From positions 62,001-126,000 of the forward strand of contig NZ_FOZP01000006.1 of assembly GCF_900116115.1 (NCBI RefSeq): a stretch of DNA of 64,000 bases, in the 5' to 3' direction. Below, one piece after another: positions 8,864 to 18,871 of this stretch. This stretch comes from Lutibacter maritimus (GTDB lineage Bacteria; Bacteroidota; Bacteroidia; Flavobacteriales; Flavobacteriaceae). How positions within the stretch are numbered: position 1 is the first letter of the stretch; every line of letters starts with the position of its first letter. A program made the position numbers and the translations under genes. The notes under the pieces were generated by a model. That model made no database searches. It worked only from the letters and a program-made list of their open reading frames with translations, and was not told where the DNA came from.

Positions 8864-10035
8864 AACAAAATGTTGCCCTAAGCGCGTTGAAGGGTTATAA
8901 AAATACAGTGATTGGTGTTATTCCAGAGGATTGGGTAGTAACTAGATTAGGTGATGTTTTAAAAATTAGGCACGGAAAAAGTCAAAAAGAAGTTGAAGTA
9001 ATAAATGGGAAGTACCCCATTTTAGGCACAGGTGGTATAATGGGAGCTACAAATACATATTTATATAATAAACAGTCTGTGTTAATTGGAAGAAAAGGGA
9101 CTATTGATAAGCCTAGATTTATGGATACTCCATTTTGGACTGTTGATACTTTATTTTATTCAGAAATATTTGAAAATGCTATTCCTAAATATTTATTTTA
9201 TAATTTTCTACTGATTGATTGGTATTCTCATAATGAGGCTTCTGGCGTACCGAGTTTAAATGCTTCAAAAATTGAAAACATTAAAATTCCGATGCCTTCT
9301 ACCAAAGAAGAACAAAAATCCATAGCCCAAGTATTAACCGATACTGATAACCTAATACAAACCATAGAACAAAAACTCTCTAAAAAAAGAAACATAAAAC
9401 AAGGTGCTATGCAACAATTGTTAACACCTAAAAAAGATTGGGAGGTTAAGAAGTTACCCGATGTTTGTTGGTTTCAAGAAGGTCCTGGATTAAGAAATTG
9501 GCAGTTCACTAAAAATGGAATGAAAGTGATCAATGTTACAAATCTTGTAAATGGTTATCTAAATCTTGATAAAACCGATAGGCATATTTCAATGAAGGAG
9601 TTTGAAAATATGTATAAACACTTTGAAATTGATGAGAATGATATTGTAATGGCTAGTTCTGGGAATTCTTATTCTAAAGTTGCAGTAGTAAGAAAACAAG
9701 ACTTGCGTTTACTAATGAATACTAGTGTAATTCGCTTTAAACCAATAAACGGTTTAGATTATAACTACTTATTAATTTTTCTAAAGTCAAACACTTTTAA
9801 AGATCAAATTGATTTATTGATAACTGGTGGTGCACAACCAAATTTTGGTCCATTCCATTTAAATAAGATTGATATTTTCTTACCACCAACAAAAAATGAA
9901 CAAACCAAAATAGCTACTATTCTTAAAGATATGGATAATGAAATTGAACAATTAGAAGAAAAATTATCAAAATATAAATTGCTGAAACAAGGGCTTATGC
10001 AAAATTTACTTACTGGTAAAATTAGGTTGGTATAA
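8854..10035 (+). CDS. hsdS: Type I restriction-modification specificity subunit
   Basis: The protein has 393 residues, the usual length. It has two target-recognition domains (about 20-150 and 200-340). Each is followed by a conserved helical spacer: 'EEQKSIAQVLTDTDNLI...KLSKKRNIKQGAMQQLL' and 'NEQTKIATILKDMDNEI...KLSKYKLLKQGLMQNLLTGK'. The two spacers are clearly related, as expected for HsdS, and set the distance between the two half-sites of the recognised sequence. The gene overlaps hsdM by 10 bp. No second hsdS, spare TRD cassette or recombinase is nearby, so there is no sign of shuffling. Confidence 0.95.
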   Translation: MELKQNVALSALKGYKNTVIGVIPEDWVVTRLGDVLKIRHGKSQKEVEVINGKYPILGTGGIMGATNTYLYNKQSVLIGRKGTIDKPRFMDTPFWTVDTLFYSEIFENAIPKYLFYNFLLIDWYSHNEASGVPSLNASKIENIKIPMPSTKEEQKSIAQVLTDTDNLIQTIEQKLSKKRNIKQGAMQQLLTPKKDWEVKKLPDVCWFQEGPGLRNWQFTKNGMKVINVTNLVNGYLNLDKTDRHISMKEFENMYKHFEIDENDIVMASSGNSYSKVAVVRKQDLRLLMNTSVIRFKPINGLDYNYLLIFLKSNTFKDQIDLLITGGAQPNFGPFHLNKIDIFLPPTKNEQTKIATILKDMDNEIEQLEEKLSKYKLLKQGLMQNLLTGKIRLV

Positions 10036-10054
10036 GTGTCAAAATTTAATTGCT

Positions 10055-11089
10055 ATGAAAATTGAAACCATAAACAACAAAGCGTATAAACTTCCAAATG
10101 AATTAAATAATTTTCAGAAAGAACTATATGTTCACCTCATCAACTATAAATGGAAATACATCACAAAAAAAGTAGGTTTATACAAGTATAGAAATACCTT
10201 TTTAGAATACGATGCCATTTTACCAGAAGAAGTTCAAGATAATTACCCAATAATTTATCCATCAGTATTAGCAGATGTATTGCAACATTTAAATAAATTT
10301 CCTTTTAAGTTACATACGCATTTTAATCATATGGCAAGCTCACAAGCTGCCAATGTAAATTTGTTTGTACCAATATTATTATCACCTAAAGCAAATGAAA
10401 TTCTAAAATTATTAAAGCCAGATTTTAAAGAATTAGCAGTTGCAGAATTGTACAAAGGATTTCGTATAGAATATTGGGATGGCAACAGTAATAAAGAAAA
10501 AGGCTTATTAGGAGATCATTCGGCCATTGCAGGTACTGATAGTGACATTGCAATTGCGTATTACAACCAAAGTAATGAGTTGTGTTTATGGTTAATTGAG
10601 CACAAATTAACTGAAGCTGAATTTTCTGTATGTGGAGGTGCTACAAGTAAAGGTAAAAAACCAGTACACAATTGCACTAAAACTTTTTCCGAAATTACAG
10701 AAAATAAAGAGACCTGTTATTACCATAGTGGTAGCAACTATAACTATTGGAACATTACAGAAAATCATAAAGATTTCTTTGTAAATAATAACAATAATTT
10801 AAGCTGTCCTTTTCAAAATGGGATGAATCAATTATGGAGAAATCAACTATTAGGTTTTGCCATTGAAGATGATAAAACAAATAATTTTAAAAATGTGGAC
10901 TTTTCAGTAGTGCATCATCCAGATAATCATTCTTTAGATGCTTCTATAAATGCCTACAAAAATTTAGTCGATAATAACTCAAAATTCTCATCATTTACTT
11001 CCAAAGATGTTATTGATAAAGCATTAATTGTAAAAGACAAAGAAATTGATAGTTGGATTACGTGGTATAGAGAATTGTATAATATTTAA
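10055..11089 (+). CDS. PD-(D/E)XK nuclease-like protein, PGN_0703-type
   Basis: The protein has 344 residues. A nuclease-like core is visible: 'AGTDSDIAIAY' (D162, D164) followed by 'LWLIEHKLTE' (E182, K184), which fits D-x(n)-E-x-K. Cysteines near residues 195, 208, 223 and 251 ('VCGG', 'HNCTK', 'ETCYY', 'LSCPF') could bind a metal or Fe-S cluster. The layout resembles the PGN_0703 family of putative restriction endonucleases of Bacteroidota, recalled from memory rather than searched. It lies 19 bp after hsdS and 19 bp before the next gene, so it is inside the operon. Confidence 0.6.
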   Translation: MKIETINNKAYKLPNELNNFQKELYVHLINYKWKYITKKVGLYKYRNTFLEYDAILPEEVQDNYPIIYPSVLADVLQHLNKFPFKLHTHFNHMASSQAANVNLFVPILLSPKANEILKLLKPDFKELAVAELYKGFRIEYWDGNSNKEKGLLGDHSAIAGTDSDIAIAYYNQSNELCLWLIEHKLTEAEFSVCGGATSKGKKPVHNCTKTFSEITENKETCYYHSGSNYNYWNITENHKDFFVNNNNNLSCPFQNGMNQLWRNQLLGFAIEDDKTNNFKNVDFSVVHHPDNHSLDASINAYKNLVDNNSKFSSFTSKDVIDKALIVKDKEIDSWITWYRELYNI

Positions 11090-11108
11090 TATAGTAAATA
11101 AAATTGGT

Positions 11109-11588
11109 ATGAAAGAATGCTTAATATTTATAATTGATGCTTTAAAAGATTTAGCACCATTATTTATATCTGTGATTGCAATTTGGTTAACGACACGTTA
11201 TCAAAACCACTCTAAGAAAATGGAAACAGATAGAATGCTTAAAGAATTATTCGCTGAATTTAATGAACGCTATGATAAAATCAACAATAAATTAGATGTA
11301 ATATCAAAATTAAGTGTTGAGCAATGGAATGAATTAAGTCAAACAAAACAATCAGAAAATGAAGGTGTTATTGTCGATTTTTTTAATATCTGTGCGGAGG
11401 AATATTATTGGCATAAGGAAGGTAGAATTAATGGTAATATTTGGACAAGTTGGGAAAAAGGAATGAATGACATCTACAATAGAAGCGAAATAATTCAAAA
11501 CATTTGGGAGCAAGAATGTCAAAATTCTGGCTTTCAATCGTATTACATAACAAAACCCAATACATTTTTTAAAGTATCTAAAATATGA
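11109..11588 (+). CDS. Small single-pass membrane protein of unknown function
   Basis: The protein has 159 residues from ATG 11109. The upstream ATG at 11046 would overlap the previous gene by 44 bp. One hydrophobic segment lies near the N-terminus (about residues 5-24), followed by a charged soluble region with 'DRMLKELFAEFNERYDKI' and later 'VDFFNICAEEYYWHKEGRI'. The layout recalls DUF4760-like membrane proteins, but I cannot confirm a family. It overlaps the following DUF262 gene by 4 bp, so translation may be coupled. A membrane-linked partner or effector for the restriction proteins is possible but unproven. Confidence 0.6.
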   Translation: MKECLIFIIDALKDLAPLFISVIAIWLTTRYQNHSKKMETDRMLKELFAEFNERYDKINNKLDVISKLSVEQWNELSQTKQSENEGVIVDFFNICAEEYYWHKEGRINGNIWTSWEKGMNDIYNRSEIIQNIWEQECQNSGFQSYYITKPNTFFKVSKI

Positions 11589-13366
11589 GTAAAAATAACA
11601 TTGAATTAAAAGCTATTAATGATGTTTTAGGATATAATTTTTACATCCCTTCATATCAAAGAGGTTATAGATGGACATCAGAACAGGTAACTGCATTATT
11701 AAATGATTTATGGGAATTCAAAGAAAATCAACCAACTCAAGAAGCTGGTAAAGAAGCCCCTTTTTATTGTTTACAACCTATAGCTGTTAAAAATTACAAA
11801 GAAAATGAAAAAGATTATTGGGAAGTAATTGATGGTCAACAAAGATTAACCACAATTTTAATTATTCTATATTATTTTAATGAAACGGAATTCAAAACGC
11901 CAAAACCAATATTTAATTTAAAATATCAAACTCGCAACGATAGTGAACAATTTTTAAAAAATATAAAAGACACTTCGTTAGCTGCTAAAAACGTAGATTA
12001 TCATCACATTAATCAAGCTTTTATTACAATCTCTGATTGGTTTTTGGAAAAGGAAAAATCCAATGCTGCAACTAAAAATTTATTCTACCCTATTTTAATA
12101 AATCAAACCAAAGTGATATGGTATGAAGTAAATGATGGTTCGGATTCTATTGATATTTTCACGCGTTTAAATATGGGAAAAATTCCATTAACAAATGCTG
12201 AGTTAGTAAAAGCTTTATTTCTTAGAAAAGGGAATTTCAAGAAAGAAAGCGAAGATAAAATCAGATTACGTCAATTACAAATTGCTTCCGAATGGGATAA
12301 AATTGAAAACACGTTACAAGATGATTCTTTTTGGTATTTCATTTACAATACTTCAAATCATTTTAAATACGATACACGCATTGAATACATTTTTGATTTA
12401 ATGAAAGATAAGAAAGTTGAAGATGAAAAATTATGTACGTTTTATAAATTTAATGATGCTTTTGAGGAAAGTAAAGCAAATAATAAAGACGTTCCAGATA
12501 TAGATAATTTATGGCTAGAGATAAAAAAGTATTTTTTAACTTTTGAAGAATGGTATAAAAATAGAGAATTATACCATTTAGTTGGTTTTTTAATTGCAAC
12601 AAATAGCGATATTAAAACTATAAAATTAGAAGCCGAAAGCAAAACTAAAACAGAGTTTAAAAAGTATTTAAAAAAGGAAATTAGAAAGAAAGTAAAATGT
12701 AAAATAAAGGATTTAAATTATAAAAATCCATTGGTTAAAACAATATTATTACTATTTAATATTCAAACTATTGTAAGCAACAAAGATTCCAATATGCGTT
12801 TCCCTTTTGATAGGTATGAAACAGAAAATTGGGATATCGAACATATTCGTTCTCAAACAGATAAATCTATTACTGGTAATTCAAGAAAAGATTGGGCTCG
12901 TGATATCCTAGAATATTTTACCGGTGAAAAAACGAAAGACAAACAGCAAGCAATAATTGATAATTCTTTGGTGGATAATATTAAAAAGTTTGCAATAAGA
13001 TTATTGCAAGTTAGTGAAGCAGATAGAATTATAGATGTTGAGTTTAATGATTTATATACTGAATTAGTTGAATATTTTAAGGAAGATAAAGAACCTGATG
13101 ATATTGATAGCATTTCAAATTTAGCCCTATTAGATGCCAGAACAAATAGAAGTTATAAAAACGCAATGTTCCCTATTAAGCGTAAAACAATTCTTGAAAA
13201 TGATATGACTGGTACTTTTATTCCTCTATGTACAAAAAATGTTTTTTTAAAATCATACAGTAAAAAATTAGATGAAATTATGTATTGGAAAAATACGGAT
13301 GCAAATGATTATTTAACTGCAATTGAAGATACACTAAAAATTTATTTACCAGATCAAAAAGACTAA
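11585..13366 (+). CDS. DUF262 + DUF1524 protein, GmrSD-like type IV restriction enzyme
   Basis: The protein has 593 residues. The N-terminal DUF262 (GmrS-like, ParB-fold nucleotidase) domain shows 'IPSYQRGYRW' (about 21-30) and 'DGQQRLTT' (D83-T90). The C-terminal DUF1524 (GmrD-like, His-Me/HNH nuclease) domain shows 'WDIEHI' (E419, H420) and 'NLALLDARTNRSYKN' (from N512). Single-chain fusions of these domains restrict DNA with modified bases, for example glucosylated hydroxymethylcytosine. Key residues appear intact. It overlaps the membrane-protein gene by 4 bp and ends 1 bp before a second DUF262 gene, inside the type I operon. Confidence 0.85.
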   Translation: MSKNNIELKAINDVLGYNFYIPSYQRGYRWTSEQVTALLNDLWEFKENQPTQEAGKEAPFYCLQPIAVKNYKENEKDYWEVIDGQQRLTTILIILYYFNETEFKTPKPIFNLKYQTRNDSEQFLKNIKDTSLAAKNVDYHHINQAFITISDWFLEKEKSNAATKNLFYPILINQTKVIWYEVNDGSDSIDIFTRLNMGKIPLTNAELVKALFLRKGNFKKESEDKIRLRQLQIASEWDKIENTLQDDSFWYFIYNTSNHFKYDTRIEYIFDLMKDKKVEDEKLCTFYKFNDAFEESKANNKDVPDIDNLWLEIKKYFLTFEEWYKNRELYHLVGFLIATNSDIKTIKLEAESKTKTEFKKYLKKEIRKKVKCKIKDLNYKNPLVKTILLLFNIQTIVSNKDSNMRFPFDRYETENWDIEHIRSQTDKSITGNSRKDWARDILEYFTGEKTKDKQQAIIDNSLVDNIKKFAIRLLQVSEADRIIDVEFNDLYTELVEYFKEDKEPDDIDSISNLALLDARTNRSYKNAMFPIKRKTILENDMTGTFIPLCTKNVFLKSYSKKLDEIMYWKNTDANDYLTAIEDTLKIYLPDQKD

Positions 13367-13367
13367 T

Positions 13368-15818
13368 ATGAGCACAAACGAAATACAAACGCAATCTGGT
13401 GAAAGATTAACTTTTTTCCAACTTTTCAATGAAAAGAAATATCAAATTGAAATTCCAATAATCCAAAGAGATTATGCGCAAGGTAGAAATTCAACTTCTG
13501 AAATTAGAAATCTATTTATAGATGCATTATATAATTATTTAGAAGAAAATAAAAAACACAGGGATTTAGACTTTGTTTATGGTAGTTTATTAAACGAAAA
13601 TAATGAGAACGACACCAAATTTATTCCGTTAGATGGCCAACAAAGATTAACAACTCTTTTCTTGTTGCATTGGTATTTGGCAAATAAAGATGGTGAAATT
13701 GATTTATTTCGTAAAAATCTCTCCATTGATAATAAATCTAAATTCACGTATGAAACTCGAACAAGTTCAAAGGAGTTTTGTGATGCATTAATCAATAGCA
13801 ACATCGATTTAGATAACTTACTACCTTCCGATAAAGACAAAAAAAATAATATATCTAAAACCATCCAAGACTGTGGATGGTATTATTTATCTTGGGAAAG
13901 CGATCCAACTATTAAATCTATGTTGGTTATGCTAGATACCATTCACGAAAAATTTAAAAATGCTTCCAATTTTTTTGAAAGATTAATAAGTGTTGACAAT
14001 CCAGTTATAACGTTTCAATTTTTAAATTTAAATGAATTTAAACTTACGGATGATTTATATATTAAAATGAATGCAAGAGGTAAACCACTTACACCATTTG
14101 AAAACTTTAAAGCCAAATTTGAACAATTAATAGCTAGGACAAATTTTACGGATCCACCAGTATATAAATTAGAACATAATGGAGTAGAAAAAGATGTTCC
14201 AGTTCAAGAATATTTTTCTTTTAAAATTGACACAGATTGGTCTAATTTGTTTTGGAATTACCGCAATGAAAAATATGTGTTTGATGATAAAATAATGAAT
14301 TTATTAAGAGCAACTATAGTAAATCATTATGCGAAACATTCATCAGAAAACAATGTTAAGTTTTTAATAGATAGGGATAAAAAAAATACGACTATTTCAT
14401 TTCAACAATATAAAAACTTAGCAGGTTTTGATGAAACTTTTATTATTCAGTTTATTGAATTGCTGGATAGCATTAAGAATGGTAATAATCCTATCAAAAC
14501 ATTTTTAAATGGTTCTTTTTACTACGACGAACAAGCTATTTTCAAAAAAGCAATTGAAAATGATTTTGATAATTTTACACAAAGAGTTCAATTTTACGCC
14601 TATTGTCAATATTTAATATTTTGGAAATCAGACAAGGGTTTGTTAGAATGGATGCGTGTAATTCATAATTTATCTGAAAATACAATTTATAATAGTGAAA
14701 GGGAATTTATAAGATCCATTAAGGGTATTTCTAAATTGTTACCATTTAGTAATAACATTCTTGCACATTTAATAAGTGGTTCAAAAATAGAAGGATTTAA
14801 TAATCAACAACTAATTGAAGAAGAAATAAAAGCGCTTCTTATTCAAGATGATAAATGGGAAAGTGCCATTTTAAAAATGGAACAACATAATTATTTTAAA
14901 GGTCAAATTAGCTTTTTATTGTATTTTTCAGGTATTTCAGATTATCACAATAATAATAAAGATTGCAATTGGTCTGGTGTTGATAATGATTTGTATTTTA
15001 AATCTTTTCAAAATTATGCAAAAAAAGCAACAACTATTTTTGACGAAAATGGATTAATTAAATTTAAAGATAATTTATGGCGTAGAGCCTTATTAACAAA
15101 AGGAAACTATTTATTGTCAGAAGGTAGTAATATTAGCTTTTTAATAGATTTCGATAGAGATATAAGTTGGAAAAGATTATTATTTGATGGAGGTAGCAGA
15201 GTAATCCCTTATGATAAAGGATTTCGCAGAGATTATATAAAACAAGTATTTGATGATGCTAATTTTGATGAAAACGAAATTGAAAACAGTTTAAGAACCA
15301 TTATAAAAGATTCAATATCTTCGGTTACTGATTGGAGAAGAAACTTTATTGATATACCTGAGTTATTGGATTATTTAGGGCCTAAAAATTACATTCGATT
15401 TATAAATGAAGACAGAATATTTTTATTGTCTAAAGAGCGTATGAATGGGATGCATAGTGAATATTATTCTCATAGCTTTTTTTATAAATATGTGAATAAA
15501 AAAGAGACAGTTCCTTTTAAAAGTTCTTTTTATTTCTATTCAAATAAAGATGAAGACTGGCCTTGTATTGTTATTTCTGATTGGAAATATGAAGGAGATA
15601 ATTTTGAAATACACATCAAGTATGATCCTCTAAAAAAACTATATGAACTAGTGTTTTTTGATACAGGTGAGAATGAGTTGAATAAAAAAGTAGATGAAAT
15701 TTTAAATTTAAATAATCTAAAGGATGATGATGGAGAAGGCTATTATTCTATATTCTCAACTGAATCAGATATAGCAAGTGTTTTAAATAAATTACTTAGC
15801 TCCTTTAAAAATTTATAG
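13368..15818 (+). CDS. Second DUF262 protein without a visible HNH domain
   Basis: The protein has 816 residues. DUF262 features are 'IPIIQRDYAQGR' (about 29-40), 'PLDGQQRLTT' (D89-T95) and 'KMNARGKPLTPFENFKAKFE' (about 233-252). The remaining ~550 residues do not show the 'EHI...N..LL...N' pattern of DUF1524. The C-terminal part has 'DYLGPKNYIRFINEDRIFLL' and a beta-rich end. It may be a sensor or regulatory partner for the adjacent DUF262-DUF1524 enzyme, or use an unrecognised effector domain. It sits 1 bp after that gene and 2 bp before hsdR. Confidence 0.75.
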   Translation: MSTNEIQTQSGERLTFFQLFNEKKYQIEIPIIQRDYAQGRNSTSEIRNLFIDALYNYLEENKKHRDLDFVYGSLLNENNENDTKFIPLDGQQRLTTLFLLHWYLANKDGEIDLFRKNLSIDNKSKFTYETRTSSKEFCDALINSNIDLDNLLPSDKDKKNNISKTIQDCGWYYLSWESDPTIKSMLVMLDTIHEKFKNASNFFERLISVDNPVITFQFLNLNEFKLTDDLYIKMNARGKPLTPFENFKAKFEQLIARTNFTDPPVYKLEHNGVEKDVPVQEYFSFKIDTDWSNLFWNYRNEKYVFDDKIMNLLRATIVNHYAKHSSENNVKFLIDRDKKNTTISFQQYKNLAGFDETFIIQFIELLDSIKNGNNPIKTFLNGSFYYDEQAIFKKAIENDFDNFTQRVQFYAYCQYLIFWKSDKGLLEWMRVIHNLSENTIYNSEREFIRSIKGISKLLPFSNNILAHLISGSKIEGFNNQQLIEEEIKALLIQDDKWESAILKMEQHNYFKGQISFLLYFSGISDYHNNNKDCNWSGVDNDLYFKSFQNYAKKATTIFDENGLIKFKDNLWRRALLTKGNYLLSEGSNISFLIDFDRDISWKRLLFDGGSRVIPYDKGFRRDYIKQVFDDANFDENEIENSLRTIIKDSISSVTDWRRNFIDIPELLDYLGPKNYIRFINEDRIFLLSKERMNGMHSEYYSHSFFYKYVNKKETVPFKSSFYFYSNKDEDWPCIVISDWKYEGDNFEIHIKYDPLKKLYELVFFDTGENELNKKVDEILNLNNLKDDDGEGYYSIFSTESDIASVLNKLLSSFKNL

Positions 15819-15820
15819 GT

Positions 15821-18800
15821 ATGGATACTATTGGGCAACGTGAAAAAGAAACTCAAAAAAGAGTTATTAAACTTTTTAAAGAAGAATTAAGCTACAATTA
15901 TTTAGGTGATTGGACAGAGAGACCAAAAAATAGTAACATTGAAGAAGAATTTCTTTCAAATTATTTAGTTCGTAAAGGATATAGTCAAACCCAAATTAAT
16001 AAAGCAATTTATGAATTAAAAAGGACCTCAATTAATTTTAACGATAGTCTATATACAACAAATAAAAATGTGTACCAATCTCTTAGGTACGGTGTAAAAG
16101 TGAAGGCAAATGTTGGTGAAAATTATGAAACTATAAAACTGATAAATTGGAGTGATTTTTCTGATAATGATTTTGCAATTGCAGAAGAAGTAACTATAAC
16201 AGGGAATCTTACAAAAAGACCAGATATTGTAATTTACGTAAATGGTATCGCTTTAGGTGTTATTGAATTAAAAAGGGGAATTGTTGATATTGGAGAAGGA
16301 ATTCGCCAAAACATTACCAATCAACAAGACCGTTTTATCCAACCTTTTTTTACAACTGTACAATTTATCTTTGCCGGTAATGATAGTGAAGGCTTGCGTT
16401 ATGGGACTATAAACACACCAGAAAAATATTATTTAAACTGGAAAGAAGATATTGAAGATAACAGCAGATTATTGTTAGATAAATATTTACTTAAAATGTG
16501 CTCTAAAGAGAGATTTATTGAGTTGATATATAATTTTGTGCTGTTTGATGGAGGTGTTAAAAAAGTTCCAAGAGTAAATCAATATTTTGGTATAAAGGAA
16601 GCTCAGAAATTTATAAACCGTTATGAAAGCGGAATTCTGTGGCATACACAAGGTAGTGGGAAAAGTATTATTATGGTACTCTTAGCTAAATGGATTCTAG
16701 CAAATAATCCAAAAGCAAGAGTTGTAGTTTTAACTGATCGTACTGAGTTAGACAAACAAATACAAGGTGTTTTTGAAGATGCAGGCGAAACAATATATAG
16801 AACAAAAAGCGGAAAAGATTTAATGTCACAATTAGGTGAGCCATCACCAAGACTATTATGCTCTTTAATCCATAAATTTGGCAAAAAAGATGTTACTAAT
16901 TTCAATAAATATATTGAAGATCTTATACAAAATCCAATAGATGTAATTGGTGAACTTTTTGTTTTTATTGATGAATGCCATAGAACGCACGGAGGCAAAT
17001 TAAACCGTGCAATGAAAGCGATGTTGCCTAATGCAGTTTTCATTGGTTTTACGGGAACTCCGTTGCTTAAAGCTGATAAAAAATCTAGTTTAGAAGTTTT
17101 TGGAAAATACATTCATACCTATAAATTTAATGAAGCCGTTATTGACAAAGTTATTTTAGATTTAATGTATGACCCTCGTGATATTGACCAAAAAATCACT
17201 TCACAAAAGAAAATAGATGAATGGTTTGAAGCTAAAACGAAAGGTTTAAATGACTTTCAAAAGTTTGCCCTTAAAAAGAAATGGGGTACGATGCAGCATT
17301 TATTGAGCAGCCAATCTCGAATGGATAAAATTGTAAAAGATATTATTTTTGATTTTGGCACCAAACCTAGACTAAGTTCAGAGTGTGGAAATGCAATATT
17401 GGTTACAAGTTCCATAAATGATGCGTGTAAGTACTATACATTATTTCAAAAAACAGGTTTTAAAAATCAATGTGCAGTTATAACATCCTATAGTCCTAAT
17501 AAAAATGACATCACAACTGAAGATATTGGGGCGAATACTGAAACCGATAAAGAAGCCATTTATAATTTATACGAAGAACTGTTAAAAGATATTAAAGTTC
17601 AACCAAATAAAACAAAAACAGAAAGTTATGAAGATTGGGCAAAACTAAAATTTCAAAAAGAACCAGCCAATATGAAATTACTTATAGTAGTTTCAAAATT
17701 GTTAGTAGGTTTTAATGCGCCAACTTGTACATACATATATCTCGATAAAAAAATGCAAGATCACGGCTTATTCCAAGCAATATGTAGGGTAAATCGTTTA
17801 GATACTGATGATAAAGAATTTGGCTATATAGTAGATTATCAAAACCTTTTTCAACCATTAGGTGATGCAATGGCAGTATATACATCAGAACTAGATGCCG
17901 ATAATTTCAATGCAGATGATATTAATGTATTATTAAAAGATCGTTTGAAAGCTGGAAAGGAAAGACTGGAAGGTGCTCTAGAAGAATTGGCCTTATTGTG
18001 TGAGCCTGTAAAACCACCTAAAGGCACGTTGGAATATATCCAATACTTCTGTGGAAATACTGAAATTGAAGACGATTTAAAATCAAGAGAACCTCAAAGA
18101 ATTGCATTATACAGAAATACTGTTTCACTAGTACGTGCCTATGCTAATATTGCTGATGATATTGATAATTTAGGCTATTCCACAAGTGAAATTACTAAAA
18201 TCAATACGGATATTGATTTTTATGCAAAATTACGTCAGGAAATCAAACAAGCAAGTGGTGAAACAATAGATTTAAAATCGTATGAAGCAGATATGCGTCA
18301 TTTATTGGATACTTATATCCAAGCAGAAGATCCTGAAAACATTTCCCCTTTTGGTGATATGTCTTTATTGGAAATAATTGAAAACTCAGGTATCGCAGAT
18401 GCTATAAGTTCATTAGGTAGTGGAATTAGAAAAAACAGAGGAGCAGTTGCAGAAGCTATTGAAAATAATATTAGAAGTAAAATAATAAATGAGCGCTTAA
18501 CAAATCCTGCATTTTTCGAGAAAATGTCAAAACTTTTGGAAGCCTTAATTATAGAGCGTAAGGAAGATGCAATTAGTTACGAGGAATATTTAAAAAAGAT
18601 AGCCATACTTGCAAAACAAGCCAATGCAGGTAAAACAGATGATACACCTGATATTCTAAAAACACCTGCATTAAGAGCTTTATACAGCTTCCTAAATAGT
18701 GAAGGAATGGCATTAGTTGTAGATGAGGTTGTAAGAGAAACCAAAAAAGATGGTTGGCGTGGTAATTCTGCAAAAGAGCAAGAAATAAAGTATGCATTAT

Positions 18801-18871
18801 ATATGGTTACTAATGATCACGAACAAGTAGAAAAGCTTTTCAATCTAATTAAAGAACAAAAAGAATATTAA
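15821..18871 (+). CDS. hsdR: Type I restriction endonuclease subunit
   Basis: The protein has 1016 residues and is the ATP-driven translocase and nuclease of the HsdRMS complex. The N-terminal PD-(D/E)XK nuclease has 'RPDIVIY' (D135) and 'VIELK' (E149, K151). The motor has Walker A 'TQGSGKS' (ending S282), 'DECH' (384-387) and 'GFTGTPLL' (motif III). A later 'LFQAICRVNRL' matches motif VI. The C-terminal ~300 residues are helical, as in EcoR124I-like HsdR. All key residues are present, so the enzyme looks active. It follows the second DUF262 gene by 2 bp and shares 1 bp with the next start. Confidence 0.95.
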   Translation: MDTIGQREKETQKRVIKLFKEELSYNYLGDWTERPKNSNIEEEFLSNYLVRKGYSQTQINKAIYELKRTSINFNDSLYTTNKNVYQSLRYGVKVKANVGENYETIKLINWSDFSDNDFAIAEEVTITGNLTKRPDIVIYVNGIALGVIELKRGIVDIGEGIRQNITNQQDRFIQPFFTTVQFIFAGNDSEGLRYGTINTPEKYYLNWKEDIEDNSRLLLDKYLLKMCSKERFIELIYNFVLFDGGVKKVPRVNQYFGIKEAQKFINRYESGILWHTQGSGKSIIMVLLAKWILANNPKARVVVLTDRTELDKQIQGVFEDAGETIYRTKSGKDLMSQLGEPSPRLLCSLIHKFGKKDVTNFNKYIEDLIQNPIDVIGELFVFIDECHRTHGGKLNRAMKAMLPNAVFIGFTGTPLLKADKKSSLEVFGKYIHTYKFNEAVIDKVILDLMYDPRDIDQKITSQKKIDEWFEAKTKGLNDFQKFALKKKWGTMQHLLSSQSRMDKIVKDIIFDFGTKPRLSSECGNAILVTSSINDACKYYTLFQKTGFKNQCAVITSYSPNKNDITTEDIGANTETDKEAIYNLYEELLKDIKVQPNKTKTESYEDWAKLKFQKEPANMKLLIVVSKLLVGFNAPTCTYIYLDKKMQDHGLFQAICRVNRLDTDDKEFGYIVDYQNLFQPLGDAMAVYTSELDADNFNADDINVLLKDRLKAGKERLEGALEELALLCEPVKPPKGTLEYIQYFCGNTEIEDDLKSREPQRIALYRNTVSLVRAYANIADDIDNLGYSTSEITKINTDIDFYAKLRQEIKQASGETIDLKSYEADMRHLLDTYIQAEDPENISPFGDMSLLEIIENSGIADAISSLGSGIRKNRGAVAEAIENNIRSKIINERLTNPAFFEKMSKLLEALIIERKEDAISYEEYLKKIAILAKQANAGKTDDTPDILKTPALRALYSFLNSEGMALVVDEVVRETKKDGWRGNSAKEQEIKYALYMVTNDHEQVEKLFNLIKEQKEY

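Noticed and set aside
8854-10035. Phase-variable hsdS locus
   Set aside because: Only one hsdS is present, with no partial hsdS, inverted TRD repeats or recombinase nearby.
16621-17112. 163-codon minus-strand frame
   Set aside because: It lies wholly within hsdR, whose motifs (Walker A, DECH) are read on the plus strand in the same segment. It is a shadow frame.
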